Of a stretch of 64,000 nucleotides of DNA, positions 1-10,558 are shown piece by piece. The position numbers and the translations under genes were made by a program. Where the stretch lies: positions 1 to 64,000 of the forward strand of contig WYCU01000001.1 of assembly GCA_016617495.1 (NCBI GenBank). The letters run 5' to 3'. The notes beneath the pieces were generated by a model. The model was not told the origin of the DNA and did no database searches. It saw only the letters and a program-made list of their open reading frames with translations. Each line of letters opens with the position of its first letter. The first letter of the stretch is position 1. This DNA comes from Azonexaceae bacterium s22 (GTDB taxonomy: Bacteria; Pseudomonadota; Gammaproteobacteria; Burkholderiales; Rhodocyclaceae).

Positions 1-2
1 CC

Positions 3-269
3 AAGGCCAAGCGTCCGGGCGACTGGGTGGTGGTCGGCACGCCGCAATCCAAGGAAGCCTACGGCTGCATGCTGCGCAAGGACGATCCGGAATTCAAGAA
101 GGTCGTCGATGCGGCGCTGACCAAGGCAATGACCTCGGGCGACGCCGAGAAGATCTACAACAAGTGGTTCATGGCGCCGATTCCGCCCAAGGGCCTGAAC
201 CTCAACATGCCCATGTCCGACGATCTGAAGGCCCTGTACAAGGCGCCGAACGACAAGGCGTTCGAATAA
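3..269 (+). CDS. gltI: ABC amino-acid substrate-binding protein, C-terminal part (5' end outside window)
   Basis: The open frame runs in from the left edge and ends at TAA 267-269, leaving the last 88 residues. The sequence (a KRPGDW start, lysine-rich helices, a C-terminal block ending in NDKAFE) fits the family 3 periplasmic binding proteins for glutamate/aspartate. The protein would capture the amino acid in the periplasm and pass it to the GltJK channel encoded just downstream. The 67-base gap to gltJ holds a strong hairpin, which would let this gene be expressed above the membrane genes. Exact substrate is inferred from the gltJKL context. Confidence 0.8.
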   Translation, partial: KAKRPGDWVVVGTPQSKEAYGCMLRKDDPEFKKVVDAALTKAMTSGDAEKIYNKWFMAPIPPKGLNLNMPMSDDLKALYKAPNDKAFE

Positions 270-277
270 TCGGGGAA

Positions 278-319
278 CTGTCGCGGTCAACGGCCTGCAG
301 GAGGCAATTTCTGCAGGCC
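278..319 (+). repeat. Diverged copy of a dispersed intergenic repeat plus hairpin between gltI and gltJ
   Basis: CTGTCGCGGTCAAC at 278-291 differs at three of 14 positions from the element found exactly at 38519, 51105 and 57758. Similarity continues into a GGCAA...TC tail. It overlaps a 9-bp perfect inverted repeat (GGCCTGCAG 292-300 and CTGCAGGCC 311-319, 10-base loop). Lying just after the binding-protein gene, the hairpin probably stabilises the gltI message or reduces read-through into gltJ. Confidence 0.55.
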
Positions 320-336
320 ACACGGAAGGGAGGGAC

Positions 337-1074
337 ATGGCCTACAACTGGAATTGGCAGGTCTTCCTGCAACCGAGCGCCACCGGAGAGGGGACTTATC
401 TTTCCTGGCTGCTCGAAGGGCTCAAGTGGACCCTGACGCTGTCCCTGAGCGCATGGGTCATTGCGCTTGTGGTGGGTTCCATTGTCGGCGTATTGCGGAC
501 GGTGCCCAACCGATGGTTATCCGGACTGGCGACCGGGTATGTGGAGATTTTTCGCAACATCCCATTGCTCGTCCAACTGTTCATCTGGTATTTCGTCCTG
601 CCGGAGCTGCTGCCCGTAAACATGGGGAATGCATTCAAGCAAATGCATCCGCTGACTCAGCAGTTCTTCGCCGCCATGTTGTGTCTGGGACTGTTCACCG
701 CCGCGCGGGTGGCCGAGCAAGTCCGGGCGGGGATTCAATCCCTCCCCAGAGGGCAAAAAAATGCCGGTTTGGCTTTGGGGTTTACCTTGGCGCAGGTTTA
801 TCGCCATGTGCTGCTGCCGATGGCCTATCGAATTATCGTTCCGCCGCTGACGTCCGAATTTTTGAATATTTTCAAGAATTCCGCTGTTGCGACGACCATC
901 GGGCTCATTGAGCTATCCCGCCAAGCCCAGCAACTGGTCGACTTTACGGCTCAGCCTTACGAAGCCTTCATCGCGGTCACGCTGCTGTATGTGGCCATTA
1001 ACGTGACGGTGATGTTCTTGATGCGCGCCCTGGAGCAACGCGTGCGCATTCCCGGATTCATCGGAGGTAAATGA
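337..1074 (+). CDS. gltJ: Glutamate/aspartate ABC transporter permease GltJ
   Basis: This 245-residue polytopic inner-membrane protein of the HisM/GltJ type forms half of the channel for amino-acid import. The cytoplasmic EAA loop that docks the ATPase is visible near residues 128-165 ([18 protein letters not shown] followed by LALGF). Membrane segments lie near residues 27-60, 70-90, 100-125 and 205-235. A good ribosome binding site (GGAAGGGAGG) precedes the ATG at 337. Its TGA overlaps the ATG of gltK by 4 bases, so the two halves of the channel are translationally coupled. Confidence 0.93.
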   Translation: MAYNWNWQVFLQPSATGEGTYLSWLLEGLKWTLTLSLSAWVIALVVGSIVGVLRTVPNRWLSGLATGYVEIFRNIPLLVQLFIWYFVLPELLPVNMGNAFKQMHPLTQQFFAAMLCLGLFTAARVAEQVRAGIQSLPRGQKNAGLALGFTLAQVYRHVLLPMAYRIIVPPLTSEFLNIFKNSAVATTIGLIELSRQAQQLVDFTAQPYEAFIAVTLLYVAINVTVMFLMRALEQRVRIPGFIGGK

Positions 1075-1751
1075 CCATGTACGAATTTGACTGGTCCTCC
1101 ATTCCGGGCGCCCTGCCGCTCCTGCTCAAAGGGATGGCAATCACGCTGGAAGTGACGGCAACGGCCATCGTGGTCGGTATCGTATGGGGCACCTTGCTCG
1201 CGGTCGCCCGCCTCAGCCAGAACCGCGTGCTGGCTTTCCTTGCAGCCGGTTACGTCAATTTGTTCCGGGCTGTACCGCTGGTGATGGTCATCCTGTGGTT
1301 CTATCTGATCGTGCCTCAAGCACTCAAAGCCATATTCGGGCAAGGCATCGGGGACATCCGCCTCACCTCGGCACTCGTGGCATTTGCGCTTTTTGAAGCC
1401 GCCTATTATTCGGAGATCATCCGTGCGGGGATCCAGAGTGTCCCCAAGGGGCAGGTCGCCGCGGGCCTCGCGCTCGGATTCACCCCAGGCCAAACCATGC
1501 GAATGATCGTGCTGCCGCAGGCCTTTCGTAACATGGTTCCGCTGCTTTTAACGCAAGCCATTATTCTCTTTCAGGATACCTCGCTGGTTTACGTCATCGG
1601 TTTATCCGACTTTTTTGGCACCGCCTACAAGGTAGGTGATCGCGATGGGCGTCTGGTTGAATTGTTGCTCTTCGCGGGCGCAGTGTATTTCATGATTTGC
1701 TTTACGGTTTCCCGAATCGTAAAGCGCTTACAAGCGAGATTCAGCCAATGA
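1071..1751 (+). CDS. gltK: Glutamate/aspartate ABC transporter permease GltK
   Basis: This 226-residue partner permease of GltJ carries its own EAA loop ([15 protein letters not shown], near residues 117-131) and about five membrane segments. The ATG at 1071 overlaps the gltJ stop. A second in-frame ATG at 1077 gives MYEFDW, the usual amino terminus of this family, so the true start may be two codons later. Its TGA (1749-1751) overlaps the gltL ATG (1748-1750). The operon therefore encodes the binding protein, both permeases and the ATPase in the standard order. Confidence 0.93.
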   Translation: MTMYEFDWSSIPGALPLLLKGMAITLEVTATAIVVGIVWGTLLAVARLSQNRVLAFLAAGYVNLFRAVPLVMVILWFYLIVPQALKAIFGQGIGDIRLTSALVAFALFEAAYYSEIIRAGIQSVPKGQVAAGLALGFTPGQTMRMIVLPQAFRNMVPLLLTQAIILFQDTSLVYVIGLSDFFGTAYKVGDRDGRLVELLLFAGAVYFMICFTVSRIVKRLQARFSQ

Positions 1752-2476
1752 TCGAAATCCGTAACGTGTCCAAGTGGTACGGTCAATTTCAGGTCCTGAC
1801 CGATTGCACGACCAACGTCCGTAAAGGCGAAGTGGTCGTGGTTTGCGGGCCCTCCGGCTCAGGCAAGTCGACGCTGATTAAATGCGTCAATGCACTTGAG
1901 CCGTTCCAGTCTGGTGAAATCGTGGTGAACGGGATATCGGTCGGCGCGTCGGATACCAATCTCCCCAAACTGCGCGCCCATGTCGGCATGGTGTTTCAGC
2001 ACTTTGAACTCTTCCCGCACATGAGCATCACCGAAAACCTGACGATCGCTCAGACGAAGGTACTGGGGAGGAAATCCGAAGAGGCCGCCGAAAAGGGCCT
2101 CAAGTTGCTGGATCGGGTTGGACTGCGCGCCCATGCGGACAAATTCCCTGGCCAGTTGTCCGGTGGTCAGCAACAGCGTGTCGCGATCGCCCGCGCCTTG
2201 GCGATGGACCCGATCTGCATGTTGTTCGATGAGCCTACGTCGGCATTGGATCCGGAAATGATCAACGAGGTCCTGGACGTAATGGTGGAACTCGCACAAG
2301 AGGGTATGACCATGATGTGTGTCACCCATGAAATGGGTTTTGCTCGCAAAGTCGCCAATCGCGTGATTTTCATGGATCGTGGTGCCATCGTCGAGGACGC
2401 GGTGAAAGATGAATTTTTCGGTACGCCCCGATCCGAACGCGCCCAACAGTTCCTCTCCAAAATTCTTCACCACTAA
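1748..2476 (+). CDS. gltL: Glutamate/aspartate ABC transporter ATP-binding protein GltL
   Basis: This 242-residue ABC ATPase of the polar amino-acid uptake class energises import through GltJK. It has Walker [10 protein letters not shown] (residues 34-42), signature LSGGQQQR, Walker [12 protein letters not shown] and the switch region VTHEMGF. I start it at the ATG overlapping the gltK stop; this gives [12 protein letters not shown], typical of the family, whereas an upstream in-frame start lies deep inside gltK. The operon ends 3 bases before a hairpin terminator shared with the convergent rplQ operon. Confidence 0.95.
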   Translation: MIEIRNVSKWYGQFQVLTDCTTNVRKGEVVVVCGPSGSGKSTLIKCVNALEPFQSGEIVVNGISVGASDTNLPKLRAHVGMVFQHFELFPHMSITENLTIAQTKVLGRKSEEAAEKGLKLLDRVGLRAHADKFPGQLSGGQQQRVAIARALAMDPICMLFDEPTSALDPEMINEVLDVMVELAQEGMTMMCVTHEMGFARKVANRVIFMDRGAIVEDAVKDEFFGTPRSERAQQFLSKILHH

Positions 2477-2478
2477 AA

Positions 2479-2512
2479 GAAAAAGGGCCGGAAGTATTCC
2501 GACCCTTTTCTT
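2479..2512. terminator. Bidirectional intrinsic terminator between gltL and rplQ
   Basis: The sequence reads GAAAAAGGGCCGGAA, a short loop, then TTCCGACCCTTTTCTT. The stem has a single mismatch and is flanked by A-runs on one side and T-runs on the other, so it can stop transcription arriving from either direction. It sits between the convergent gltL and rplQ genes. Confidence 0.85.
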
Positions 2513-2530
2513 GAAGAGCTAGCCGACTGC

Positions 2531-2932
2531 TTATTCAGCAGCGCTTTCCTCAACTTCGACCGCTTCAGTCGGTTCCGGACGATCCAACAGCTCGACGAAA
2601 GCCATCGGTGCATTGTCGCCAACGCGGAAGCCGCACTTCAGGATACGCAGATAGCCACCCGGACGGTTGGCATAACGCGGGCCGAGTTCGGCAAACAACT
2701 TGACCACGATCTCACGATCACGAAGGCGGTCAAAAGCCAGACGCTTGTTGGCGAGCGTCGGGTTCTTGCCCAACGTAATCAGCGGTTCGGCGACGCGGCG
2801 GAGTTCCTTGGCTTTCGGCAAGGTCGTCTTGATCGCTTCGTGCTTGAACAGCGAAACGGTCATGTTGCGCAGCATGGCCAAGCGGTGGCTGCTGGTACGG
2901 TTAAGTTTGCGAAGTCCATTGCGGTGACGCAT
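2531..2932 (-). CDS. rplQ: 50S ribosomal protein L17
   Basis: This 133-residue protein begins [12 protein letters not shown], the standard L17 amino terminus, and binds 23S rRNA near the exit-tunnel side of the large subunit. It is the last gene of the alpha operon, 56 bases after rpoA and followed by the shared terminator at 2479-2512. The acidic tail after residue 115 ([14 protein letters not shown]) is longer than in E. coli L17 and is probably disordered. Confidence 0.97.
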   Translation of the reverse strand: MRHRNGLRKLNRTSSHRLAMLRNMTVSLFKHEAIKTTLPKAKELRRVAEPLITLGKNPTLANKRLAFDRLRDREIVVKLFAELGPRYANRPGGYLRILKCGFRVGDNAPMAFVELLDRPEPTEAVEVEESAAE

Positions 2933-2988
2933 GGTTAATCCTTTCTATATTCTGCAGGCGTCCCTTGACTACCCCGGATGGAAAAGGC

Positions 2989-3963
2989 TTACGCCTTTTC
3001 CAAGCCTGCGGGCGGCCAGTTTTCCAGTTTCATGCCCAGCGTGAGACCACGCGCGGCAAGCACTTCCTTGATTTCGTTCAACGACTTGCGACCCAGGTTC
3101 GGGGTCTTGAGCAACTCGTTTTCCGTGCGCTGAATCAGGTCGCCGATGTAATAAATATTCTCGGCCTTGAGACAGTTGGCGGAACGAACGGTCAGTTCGA
3201 GATCATCGACCGGGCGCAGAAGGACCGGGTCCACCTGAGCGGGCTTGGCCGCTTCGGCAACCGGGGCGGTACCTTCCAGATCGGCGAAGACCGAAAGCTG
3301 TTCCATCAGCACGCGAGCTGCGTAACGGATGGCCTCTTCGGGCTCGACGACACCGTTGGTTTCGATATCGACAACCAGCTTGTCCAGGTCAGTGCGCTGC
3401 TCGACGCGAGCACTTTCAACTGCATAAGCAACGCGACGGATCGGGCTGAAGGAGGCATCCAGAACCAGGCGTCCAATTGTCTTGGCATCGCCCAGGTTGC
3501 GGACGTTGCCAGGAACATAGCCGCGGCCCTTTTCGACCTTGATCTCCATGGCCAGCTTGCCGCCGGTGGAGAGGTGCGCGATCACGTGCTCCGGGTTGAT
3601 GATTTCGACGTCGTGCGGCAAATCGATATCGCCGGCACGAACAATGCCCTCACCTTCCTTGACCAGCTTGAGCGTGACCACCTCGCGGTTGTGGAGCTTG
3701 AACACCACACCTTTGAGGTTGAGGAGAATGTCTACGACATCCTCTTGCACGCCATCGACGGTGGAGTACTCATGGAGCACCCCATCGATTGACACCTCGG
3801 TCGGCGCATAGCCAGGCATGGACGACAGCAGGATGCGGCGGAGCGCATTGCCAAGGGTGTGACCATAACCGCGTTCAAACGGCTCCATCACCACCTTGGC
3901 CTGCACAGGCGACACGCTTTGCACGTCGATGATGCGGGGCTTCAGAAGTCCACTACTTTGCAT
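2989..3963 (-). CDS. rpoA: DNA-directed RNA polymerase subunit alpha
   Basis: The 324-residue alpha subunit has an amino-terminal dimerisation/assembly domain (residues 1-230, with [20 protein letters not shown]). A linker follows, then a carboxy-terminal domain (about 245-320) that contacts UP elements and activators ([32 protein letters not shown]). Placement between rpsD and rplQ is the conserved alpha operon order. It starts 24 bases after rpsD ends. Confidence 0.98.
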   Translation of the reverse strand: MQSSGLLKPRIIDVQSVSPVQAKVVMEPFERGYGHTLGNALRRILLSSMPGYAPTEVSIDGVLHEYSTVDGVQEDVVDILLNLKGVVFKLHNREVVTLKLVKEGEGIVRAGDIDLPHDVEIINPEHVIAHLSTGGKLAMEIKVEKGRGYVPGNVRNLGDAKTIGRLVLDASFSPIRRVAYAVESARVEQRTDLDKLVVDIETNGVVEPEEAIRYAARVLMEQLSVFADLEGTAPVAEAAKPAQVDPVLLRPVDDLELTVRSANCLKAENIYYIGDLIQRTENELLKTPNLGRKSLNEIKEVLAARGLTLGMKLENWPPAGLEKA

Positions 3964-3987
3964 GGGCTGTTTTCCTTAGCTCAGTGC

Positions 3988-4617
3988 TTACTTCGAGTAA
4001 AGTTCGATAACCAGACCTTCATTGAGGGTCGGCGACAGCTCGGAACGTTGCGGCATGGCCTTGAAGGTGCCTTTGCCTTCCTTGACGTCGACGGACACCC
4101 ACTCCGGGAACCCGCGGGATTCGGCAGCTTCCAGGGCGGCCTTGCAGCGCAGGGAGCCGCGAGCACGCTCAGTCAGCTGAACCACGTCACCCGGCTTGAC
4201 GATGTAGGACGGGATATTGACGCGCTTGCCGTTGACCAGAACGCCATTGTGACGAACCACCTGGCGAGATTCGGTACGGGAAGCACCGAAACCCATGCGG
4301 TAAGCGACGGAATCCAGACGAGCTTCGAGAAGCTGGAGCAGGTTTTCGCCGGTTTGACCCTTGCGGCGCTCGGCTTCGGCGAAGGTTTTGCGGAATTGGC
4401 CTTCGAGGACACCGTAGACGCGACGAATTTTTTGCTTCGCACGCAGGTGAACGCCGTAGTCGGAGAGACGTGCCCCGGACTTCTGACCATGCTGGCCAGG
4501 CGCATAGGAGCGGCGTTCAATAGCGCATTTGTCGGTAAAGCACTTCTCTCCCTTGAGGAAGAGCTTTTCGCCTTCGCGGCGGCACTGACGGCACTTGGGA
4601 TCGAGATTACGAGCCAC
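3988..4617 (-). CDS. rpsD: 30S ribosomal protein S4
   Basis: This 209-residue primary 16S rRNA-binding protein ([18 protein letters not shown]) has the S4 RNA-binding domain near residues 98-160 ([18 protein letters not shown]). A cysteine pair CRQC at residues 9-12, with a third cysteine at 26 and a fourth at 31, suggests a zinc-binding type S4. In enterobacteria S4 represses its own alpha operon at an rpsM leader; no equivalent structure was looked for beyond the 52-base rpmJ-rpsM gap. Confidence 0.98.
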   Translation of the reverse strand: MARNLDPKCRQCRREGEKLFLKGEKCFTDKCAIERRSYAPGQHGQKSGARLSDYGVHLRAKQKIRRVYGVLEGQFRKTFAEAERRKGQTGENLLQLLEARLDSVAYRMGFGASRTESRQVVRHNGVLVNGKRVNIPSYIVKPGDVVQLTERARGSLRCKAALEAAESRGFPEWVSVDVKEGKGTFKAMPQRSELSPTLNEGLVIELYSK

Positions 4618-4629
4618 TTGTCTTTCTCC

Positions 4630-5019
4630 TTAAATGCGGCGCTTCTTGGGCGGACGGCAACCGTTGTGCGGAATCGGGGTCACATCGGAGATCGCAGTGA
4701 TCTTGATACCCAGCGCATTCAGCGCACGAACGGACGATTCACGACCGGGACCGGGACCCTTGATACGGACTTCAAGGTTCTTGACACCGCATTCCTGAGC
4801 CACCTTGCCAGCGGCTTCGGCCGCGACCTGCGCAGCAAACGGGGTCGACTTGCGCGAACCACGGAAACCGGCACCACCAGAGGTAGCCCACGACAGGGCG
4901 TTACCCATGCGGTCGGTAATGGTAATGATGGTGTTATTGAACGACGCATGAATGTGAGCGATGCCCTCGGCGACGTTCTTTTTAACCTTTTTACGAACTT
5001 TGGTAGCAGTCTTTGCCAT
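4630..5019 (-). CDS. rpsK: 30S ribosomal protein S11
   Basis: This 129-residue platform protein of the small subunit carries the S11 signature ([13 protein letters not shown] near residues 24-36) and a C-terminal [13 protein letters not shown] that contacts 16S rRNA near the mRNA exit. It lies 12 bases after rpsM and 12 before rpsD, in the alpha operon. Confidence 0.98.
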   Translation of the reverse strand: MAKTATKVRKKVKKNVAEGIAHIHASFNNTIITITDRMGNALSWATSGGAGFRGSRKSTPFAAQVAAEAAGKVAQECGVKNLEVRIKGPGPGRESSVRALNALGIKITAISDVTPIPHNGCRPPKKRRI

Positions 5020-5031
5020 GTTCTGTCCCTA

Positions 5032-5394
5032 TTACTTCTTGCCGGCGATAGCCTTGCGCGGACCCTTGCGGGTGCGGGCGTTGGTACGGGTACGCTGACC
5101 GCGGCAGGGCAAGCCCTTGCGGTGACGAAGGCCACGGTAGCAACCGAGGTCCATCAGGCGCTTGATGCTCATCGTGACTTCGCGGCGCAGGTCACCTTCA
5201 ACGGTGTACTTGCCAACTTCGTCACGAAGACGGTCCATGTCCGCGTCGGACAGGTCCTTCATTTTGGTGGTACGACCAACACCGGCCGCATCGCAGATCT
5301 TCTGCGCGCGGGTACGGCCGATACCGTAAATCGCGGTGAGCGCGATTTCGGCATGCTGATGGTTCGGAATGTTTACCCCTGCAATACGGGCCAT
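5032..5394 (-). CDS. rpsM: 30S ribosomal protein S13
   Basis: This 120-residue head protein begins [19 protein letters not shown] and carries the helix-hairpin motif YGIGRTRAQ. Its basic tail ([17 protein letters not shown]) reaches the P-site tRNA and contacts the large subunit. It is the first gene after rpmJ in the alpha operon, with a 52-base gap that is the usual place for S4 feedback control in other proteobacteria. Confidence 0.98.
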   Translation of the reverse strand: MARIAGVNIPNHQHAEIALTAIYGIGRTRAQKICDAAGVGRTTKMKDLSDADMDRLRDEVGKYTVEGDLRREVTMSIKRLMDLGCYRGLRHRKGLPCRGQRTRTNARTRKGPRKAIAGKK

Positions 5395-5446
5395 CGAATC
5401 ACTCCACTATTTCTAAATTAACAAATGCCGGACTCGTCAGAAGGGC

Positions 5447-5560
5447 TTAGCCCTGACGCTGCTTATGACGCGGGTCCTTGCAAATGATGCGCACCACGCC
5501 CTTGCGGCGGATCACTTTGCAGTTGCGGCAAATGCGCTTCACTGAAGGTTGAACTTTCAT
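5447..5560 (-). CDS. rpmJ: 50S ribosomal protein L36 (zinc-ribbon form)
   Basis: A 37-residue reading frame from CAT at 5558-5560 to TTA at 5447-5449 translates as [20 protein letters not shown] and ends DPRHKQRQG. Cysteines 11, 14 and 27 and histidine 32 form the L36 zinc ribbon. A GAGGAG-like site lies just upstream. The position between infA and rpsM is conserved in betaproteobacteria. Confidence 0.96.
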   Translation of the reverse strand: MKVQPSVKRICRNCKVIRRKGVVRIICKDPRHKQRQG

Positions 5561-5634
5561 TATTTACTCCTCGTCTGCGAGAGCTTGGAAGCAGCCGTGA
5601 TTCCTTGCCCTGCGGTTTGTTGCGTAGAGAATCT

Positions 5635-5853
5635 TTACTTGGCCCGGAAAACGATCCGTGCCTTGCTTAAATCGTAAGGGGTGAGCTGCACCGTCACCTT
5701 GTCACCGGGCAGGATACGAATGTAGTGCATCCGCATCTTTCCCGAAATGAACCCGTGGACGATGTGCCCGTTTTCCAGTTTGACTTTGAACGTGGCGTTG
5801 GGGAGATTCTCCACCACCTCGCCCTGCATCTCGATGTAGTCTTCCTTGGCCAT
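5635..5853 (-). CDS. infA: Translation initiation factor IF-1
   Basis: This 72-residue OB-fold protein ([19 protein letters not shown], ending [10 protein letters not shown]) binds the ribosomal A site during initiation. It sits 6 bases after secY and before rpmJ, the arrangement typical of betaproteobacteria and unlike E. coli, where infA is elsewhere. The length and sequence are standard for the family. Confidence 0.97.
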   Translation of the reverse strand: MAKEDYIEMQGEVVENLPNATFKVKLENGHIVHGFISGKMRMHYIRILPGDKVTVQLTPYDLSKARIVFRAK

Positions 5854-5859
5854 GTACGC

Positions 5860-7182
5860 TTACTTGATCAATGGCGAACCCTTGAAGTTTGCTTTCTTCA
5901 ACAGGCTTTCGTATTGGTGAGACATCACGTAGGCCTGAACCTGGGACATGAAGTCCATCGTGACGACGACAATAATCAGCAGCGAAGTGCCCCCAAAGTA
6001 GAAGGGAACATTCCACTTCAAAATCAGGAACTCCGGCAACAGACAGACCAAGGTGATGTACGCAGCGCCGATCAGCGTCAAACGCATCAGGATCTTGTCG
6101 ATATAGCGCGCAGTCTGCTCACCCGGACGAATACCCGGAACGAACGCACCGCTCTTCTTCAGGTTGTCCGCGGTTTCCTTCGAATTGAAAACTAGGGCGG
6201 TATAGAAGAAACAGAAGAATACGATCGCCGCAGCATAGAGCATCACGTAAATTGGTTGCCCCGGAGACAGCGTTGCCGCAATATCCTTAAGCCAGCGCAT
6301 CGACTCACTTGAGCCGAACCAACCGGCGACAGTCGCCGGGAAGAGGATGATCGACGAGGCAAAAATGGGAGGAATAACACCCGCCATATTAAGCTTCAAC
6401 GGCAAATGGGAACTTTGACCACCGTAGATCTTGTTGCCCACTTGGCGCTTTGCGTAATTGATCAGAATCTTCCGCTGACCGCGTTCGACGAAAACCACGA
6501 ATGCAGTCACTACAACGACGAGCACGCAGATGATCAGCGCGGTGAGCGGATGCATTGCCCCCGTGCGCACCAGTTCGAGGAGCCCACCAATTGCGTTTGG
6601 CAGCCCTGCGGCGATGCCCGCAAAGATAATGATGGAAATACCATTGCCCAAACCGCGCTCTGTAACCTGTTCACCAAGCCACATCAGGAACATCGTCCCG
6701 GTAACCAGCGTAGAAACCGTAGTCAGCCGGAAAAGAAATCCTGGATCGTTTACAAGCCCCGGCTGAGCCTCCAACGCTATCGCAATTCCCAAACCCTGGA
6801 ACAACGCCAAAGCGACAGTGCCATAGCGGGTGTATTGGGTGATTTTGCGGCGACCGGCCTCACCTTCCTTCTTCAGAGCTTCGAGTTGCGGACTCGCCAC
6901 ACTCATGAGCTGCATGATGATCGAGGCCGAAATGTACGGCATGATCCCCAGCGCGAAAATCGTAAAACGGGACAAGGCACCACCGGAGAACATGTTAAAC
7001 ATGCCCAGGATGCCGCCTCGTTGGGTATTAAAAAGATCGGACAGAACGTTGGGATCAATTCCTGGCACCGGGATATGCGCACCGATGCGGTAAACCACCA
7101 GTGCCCCGAGGAGGAACCAAAGACGCTGCTTCAGGTCGGCGAATTTACCCCCTTTTGCAACGGAATTCGAGTTGGTTGCCAA
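5860..7182 (-). CDS. secY: Preprotein translocase channel subunit SecY
   Basis: This 440-residue inner-membrane protein has ten predicted membrane segments. It forms the protein-conducting channel with SecE (encoded at 32632) and SecG. Recognisable SecY blocks include [13 protein letters not shown] near residue 32, [14 protein letters not shown] near 78 and the cytoplasmic loop with [15 protein letters not shown] near 233. It lies in the spc operon between rplO and infA. Confidence 0.98.
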   Translation of the reverse strand: MATNSNSVAKGGKFADLKQRLWFLLGALVVYRIGAHIPVPGIDPNVLSDLFNTQRGGILGMFNMFSGGALSRFTIFALGIMPYISASIIMQLMSVASPQLEALKKEGEAGRRKITQYTRYGTVALALFQGLGIAIALEAQPGLVNDPGFLFRLTTVSTLVTGTMFLMWLGEQVTERGLGNGISIIIFAGIAAGLPNAIGGLLELVRTGAMHPLTALIICVLVVVVTAFVVFVERGQRKILINYAKRQVGNKIYGGQSSHLPLKLNMAGVIPPIFASSIILFPATVAGWFGSSESMRWLKDIAATLSPGQPIYVMLYAAAIVFFCFFYTALVFNSKETADNLKKSGAFVPGIRPGEQTARYIDKILMRLTLIGAAYITLVCLLPEFLILKWNVPFYFGGTSLLIIVVVTMDFMSQVQAYVMSHQYESLLKKANFKGSPLIK

Positions 7183-7202
7183 CGTTCTGACCTTTCCCTA
7201 AC

Positions 7203-7637
7203 TTACTCGGCGACGGAGCCGCCTGCGGCTTCAATTGCAGCCTTCGCACCCTTGGTTGCGCCGACGCCCTTAAGAACGACCTTGCGGGAGATTGCACCGG
7301 AGAGGATTACCTTGGCAGCCAGTGCATTGGCCGGAATCAACCCTGCGGCCTGCAGGGCCAGCAGATCAATTTCCTCAATGGGCAAACGATCAAGATCAGT
7401 TAACCGAACTTCTACGTTACGCGCACGCGTCAGGGAGTTGAAACCGCGCTTCGGCAGACGACGGTGAAGGGGCATTTGACCGCCCTCGAAACCGACCTTA
7501 TGGAAGCCACCGGAACGGGACTTTTGACCCTTGTGGCCACGACCACAGGTCTTGCCCAAACCGGAACCGATACCACGGCCAACGCGCTTGCTGGCTTTCT
7601 TGGACCCTTCACCGGGTTTGATGGTGTTCAGACGCAT
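7203..7637 (-). CDS. rplO: 50S ribosomal protein L15
   Basis: This 144-residue protein begins [20 protein letters not shown] and has the glycine/basic-rich extension ([13 protein letters not shown]) that threads into 23S rRNA. It is followed 20 bases later by secY and preceded by rpmD with a 3-base gap. Standard length and position in the spc operon. Confidence 0.97.
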   Translation of the reverse strand: MRLNTIKPGEGSKKASKRVGRGIGSGLGKTCGRGHKGQKSRSGGFHKVGFEGGQMPLHRRLPKRGFNSLTRARNVEVRLTDLDRLPIEEIDLLALQAAGLIPANALAAKVILSGAISRKVVLKGVGATKGAKAAIEAAGGSVAE

Positions 7638-7640
7638 GCC

Positions 7641-7823
7641 TTAGCCCTCAACCTTTACGAGATACTGAACCTTGTGGATCATCCCGCGAATCGCCGGGGT
7701 ATCCAGCAGCTCAGCGGAACTGTTCAGCTTACGCAGACCCAACCCACGCACCGTAGCGCGGTGATCCTGCTTGGTACCAATGATGCTCTTGACGAGCGTC
7801 ACCTTGATTTTCTTGTCAGACAT
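7641..7823 (-). CDS. rpmD: 50S ribosomal protein L30
   Basis: This 60-residue protein ([20 protein letters not shown]) belongs to the short bacterial L30 family. Genes rpsE, rpmD and rplO are separated by only 3 bases each, suggesting coupled translation. Confidence 0.96.
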   Translation of the reverse strand: MSDKKIKVTLVKSIIGTKQDHRATVRGLGLRKLNSSAELLDTPAIRGMIHKVQYLVKVEG

Positions 7824-7826
7824 GTC

Positions 7827-8354
7827 TTACCCCAGGATCTGTTCGACCGAGAGGCCGCGCTTGGCGGCAATTTCGGACGGCGTGTTGACCTTCGAAAGAC
7901 CGTCGATGGTTGCACGCACGATGTTGTAGGGGTTGGTCGAACCATGCGCCTTCGCTACAACGTTCGTGACACCAACCACCTCGAAAACCGCACGCATGGC
8001 ACCGCCAGCGATGATGCCCGTACCTTCCGGAGCGGGCTGAATCATCACGGTAGTTGCGCCATGGCGCCCGATCACAGTGTGATGTACCGTACCGTTCTTC
8101 AGGCTGACTTTAGCCATCTTGCGGCGGGCCTCATCCATCGCCTTTTGCGCGGCGACCGGTACTTCGCGGGACTTGCCCTTGCCCATACCGATACCGCCGT
8201 CGCCGTCGCCAACCACGGTCAGCGCTGCAAAGCCGAGAATCCGGCCGCCCTTCACGACCTTGGTAACGCGGTTTACCGCAACCATCTTTTCGCGCAGACC
8301 GTCGTCGCGCTCATCCGCCTGTTGCGGCTTCTTGTTTCTTTCGGGTTTAGCCAT
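7827..8354 (-). CDS. rpsE: 30S ribosomal protein S5
   Basis: This 175-residue protein has the S5 double-stranded RNA-binding fold ([19 protein letters not shown] near residues 28-46) followed by the C-terminal domain ([19 protein letters not shown]). It acts in translational fidelity and mRNA unwinding at the entry channel. The amino terminus ([18 protein letters not shown]) is longer and more polar than in E. coli. Confidence 0.97.
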   Translation of the reverse strand: MAKPERNKKPQQADERDDGLREKMVAVNRVTKVVKGGRILGFAALTVVGDGDGGIGMGKGKSREVPVAAQKAMDEARRKMAKVSLKNGTVHHTVIGRHGATTVMIQPAPEGTGIIAGGAMRAVFEVVGVTNVVAKAHGSTNPYNIVRATIDGLSKVNTPSEIAAKRGLSVEQILG

Positions 8355-8380
8355 TTCTTAACCTCGTCCTTTCGCCGTGG

Positions 8381-8737
8381 TTAGAACTTCAGGCCGCCTT
8401 CACGCGCGGCCTCAGCCAACGCCTGAACACGACCGTGATACTGAAGACCAGAGCGGTCAAAGGCGACCGTTTCAATGCCCGCGGCTTTGGCGCGCTCTGC
8501 AATGAGCTTGCCAATAGTTGCTGCCGCTGCCTTGTTACCGCCGTTGGCGAGACCGGCCCGAACTTCCTTTTCCAGACTGGAAGCAGAAGCCAGAACCTGG
8601 CCACCACAAGGCGAAATGATCTGGGCGTAAATGTGGCTGTTCGTACGGTTGACGCACAGACGCACCGCCTTGAGCTCGGCGATCTTGGCCCGGGTTTTGC
8701 GGGCACGGCGCAGACGCGATTCCTTTTTGTTAAACAT
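8381..8737 (-). CDS. rplR: 50S ribosomal protein L18
   Basis: This 118-residue protein ([19 protein letters not shown]) binds 5S rRNA with L5 and helps form the central protuberance. It ends in [18 protein letters not shown], the conserved L18 tail. Located between rplF (9-base gap) and rpsE in the spc operon. Confidence 0.97.
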   Translation of the reverse strand: MFNKKESRLRRARKTRAKIAELKAVRLCVNRTNSHIYAQIISPCGGQVLASASSLEKEVRAGLANGGNKAAAATIGKLIAERAKAAGIETVAFDRSGLQYHGRVQALAEAAREGGLKF

Positions 8738-8746
8738 ATGCCACCC

Positions 8747-9277
8747 TTACTTCTTCTTGGTTTCCTTGATAACCACCACTTCATCCGCGTAACGCACGCC
8801 CTTGCCCTTATAGGGCTCCGGCTTGCGGTAGGCACGAACTTCGGCAGCCACCTGGCCGACCTGCTGCTTATCGGCACCCTTGATCACGATTTCTGTTTGC
8901 GTTGGGCACTCAACCTTCACACCGGCCGGCATCTTGTGCGCAACCGGATGGGAGAATCCCAACGAAAGGTTCAGCGTGTCACCAGCAGCTTGGGCACGAT
9001 AACCCACGCCAACCAGCTGAAGCTTGCGCTCAAACCCTTTTGAAACACCAACAACCATATTGTTCAGATTCGCGCGCATCGTGCCCCACATCGCGGACGC
9101 GTTTGCAGCGCCGTCGACTTTGGAAACGAGGATGTTTGCCCCTTCGACAACCACGGATACCGCGGGGCTGGCAGCAGTCTTCAAGGTACCCAGCGGACCT
9201 TTTACGACGATCTGCTCACCCACGCTGATTTCGACACCGGCCGGGAGCGCAATTGGGTTCTTACCAACTCGAGACAT
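8747..9277 (-). CDS. rplF: 50S ribosomal protein L6
   Basis: This 176-residue two-domain protein ([19 protein letters not shown]) sits near the factor-binding site. The signature [14 protein letters not shown] lies near residues 152-165. Gap to rpsH is 9 bases; standard spc operon order. Confidence 0.97.
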   Translation of the reverse strand: MSRVGKNPIALPAGVEISVGEQIVVKGPLGTLKTAASPAVSVVVEGANILVSKVDGAANASAMWGTMRANLNNMVVGVSKGFERKLQLVGVGYRAQAAGDTLNLSLGFSHPVAHKMPAGVKVECPTQTEIVIKGADKQQVGQVAAEVRAYRKPEPYKGKGVRYADEVVVIKETKKK

Positions 9278-9286
9278 ATTCGCTCC

Positions 9287-9682
9287 TTAAGCCACGATGC
9301 AAAGAACTTCGCCGCCGACCTTCGACGCGCGAGCCTTACGATCAGTCATGACGCCTTTCGGGGTCGACACAATTGCAACCCCCAAACCGTTCATAACACG
9401 CGGAATATCTTCAGCGCCTTTGTAGATACGCAGACCAGGCTTGGAAACGCGCTCAATGCGCTCAATAACTGGGCGGCCAGCGTAATACTTAAGACCGATT
9501 TCGAGAGTTGCCTTGGCATCCACCGTACGAACGGCATAGTCTTCAACATAACCCTCGTCCTTGAGCACGGCGGCGATAGCCACCTTCAGCTTTGACGACG
9601 GCATCGAGACGGAAGCCTTTTCAGCAAGCTGGGCGTTGCGGATGCGGGTCAGCATGTCCGCGATCGGATCGCTCATTGCCAT
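9287..9682 (-). CDS. rpsH: 30S ribosomal protein S8
   Basis: This 131-residue primary 16S rRNA-binding protein ([20 protein letters not shown]) has the C-terminal signature [19 protein letters not shown]. In E. coli S8 is the spc operon repressor acting at the rplE start region. The same order rplE-rpsN-rpsH is present here, but I did not identify the operator. Confidence 0.97.
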   Translation of the reverse strand: MAMSDPIADMLTRIRNAQLAEKASVSMPSSKLKVAIAAVLKDEGYVEDYAVRTVDAKATLEIGLKYYAGRPVIERIERVSKPGLRIYKGAEDIPRVMNGLGVAIVSTPKGVMTDRKARASKVGGEVLCIVA

Positions 9683-9696
9683 TCTTTACTCCCTTC

Positions 9697-10002
9697 TTAC
9701 CAGCTGGCCTTGACAACACCCGGGATCTCGCCATTCATGGCAAGCTCGCGGATCTTGTTACGGCACAAGCCGAACTTACGGAAAACACCACGCGGACGAC
9801 CGGTCAGCTGGCAACGATTACGCAAACGCGAAGGACTTGCATTACGCGGCAAGGCCTGAAGCTTCAGGCGGGCCTCATAACGCTCCTCTTCGGAAAGCGT
9901 TGCATTATTGATAATTGCCTCAAGGGCAGCGCGCTTCTTGGCGAACTGAGCAACCAGCTTGCGACGCTTTTCTTCACGATTGATCAAAGCAAGTTTTGCC
10001 AT
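9697..10002 (-). CDS. rpsN: 30S ribosomal protein S14 (long, zinc-independent form)
   Basis: This 101-residue protein starts at CAT 10000-10002 ([19 protein letters not shown]). A longer reading adds 20 basic residues from inside the end of rplE and is rejected. The zinc-ribbon CxxC motifs of short S14 are absent, so this is the C-minus form ([20 protein letters not shown]). It starts 7 bases after rplE. Confidence 0.96.
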   Translation of the reverse strand: MAKLALINREEKRRKLVAQFAKKRAALEAIINNATLSEEERYEARLKLQALPRNASPSRLRNRCQLTGRPRGVFRKFGLCRNKIRELAMNGEIPGVVKASW

Positions 10003-10009
10003 GATTGCC

Positions 10010-10549
10010 TCAATTCTTGAACGGGAATTTGAACGCGGACAACAACGCCTTCGCTTCGGCATCGGTCTTCGCGGTCGTGGTAATGCTGATATTCATACCC
10101 CGAAGCGCGTCAATCTTGTCGTACTCAATTTCCGGGAAAATGATCTGCTCTTTGACGCCCATGTTGTAATTACCCTGGCCATCAAAACCCTTGCCGGAAA
10201 TACCCCGGAAGTCGCGAACTCGGGGCAGCGCGATCGTAACGAGACGATCCAGGAACTCGAACATGCGCGGCCCACGCAGAGTAACCATACAGCCAATCGG
10301 ATAACCATCACGAATCTTGAAGCCGGCAATCGACTTGCGAGCCTTCGTCGTAACCGGCCTCTGACCAGCGATCTTCTGCATGTCGCCAACGGCGTTTTCC
10401 AGAACTTTCTTATCGGCAACCGCCTCACCCACACCCATATTCAGGGTAATCTTGGTGATACGCGGAACCTCCATAACGGACTTGTAACCAAACTGCTTAA
10501 CCAACTCAGCAGCAACGGTGTCCTTATAAAACTGTTGCAAACGCGCCAT
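10010..10549 (-). CDS. rplE: 50S ribosomal protein L5
   Basis: This 179-residue protein from [20 protein letters not shown] binds 5S rRNA and contacts P-site tRNA. I use the ATG at 10549; the ATG two codons upstream (MVM) is less well placed. The conserved [16 protein letters not shown] and [13 protein letters not shown] blocks are present. Confidence 0.97.
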   Translation of the reverse strand: MARLQQFYKDTVAAELVKQFGYKSVMEVPRITKITLNMGVGEAVADKKVLENAVGDMQKIAGQRPVTTKARKSIAGFKIRDGYPIGCMVTLRGPRMFEFLDRLVTIALPRVRDFRGISGKGFDGQGNYNMGVKEQIIFPEIEYDKIDALRGMNISITTTAKTDAEAKALLSAFKFPFKN

Positions 10550-10558
10550 GACCACCCC

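Noticed and set aside
3859-5421. 520-codon frame on the + strand
   Set aside because: Antisense to the end of rpoA, rpsD, rpsK and rpsM; no independent coding evidence.
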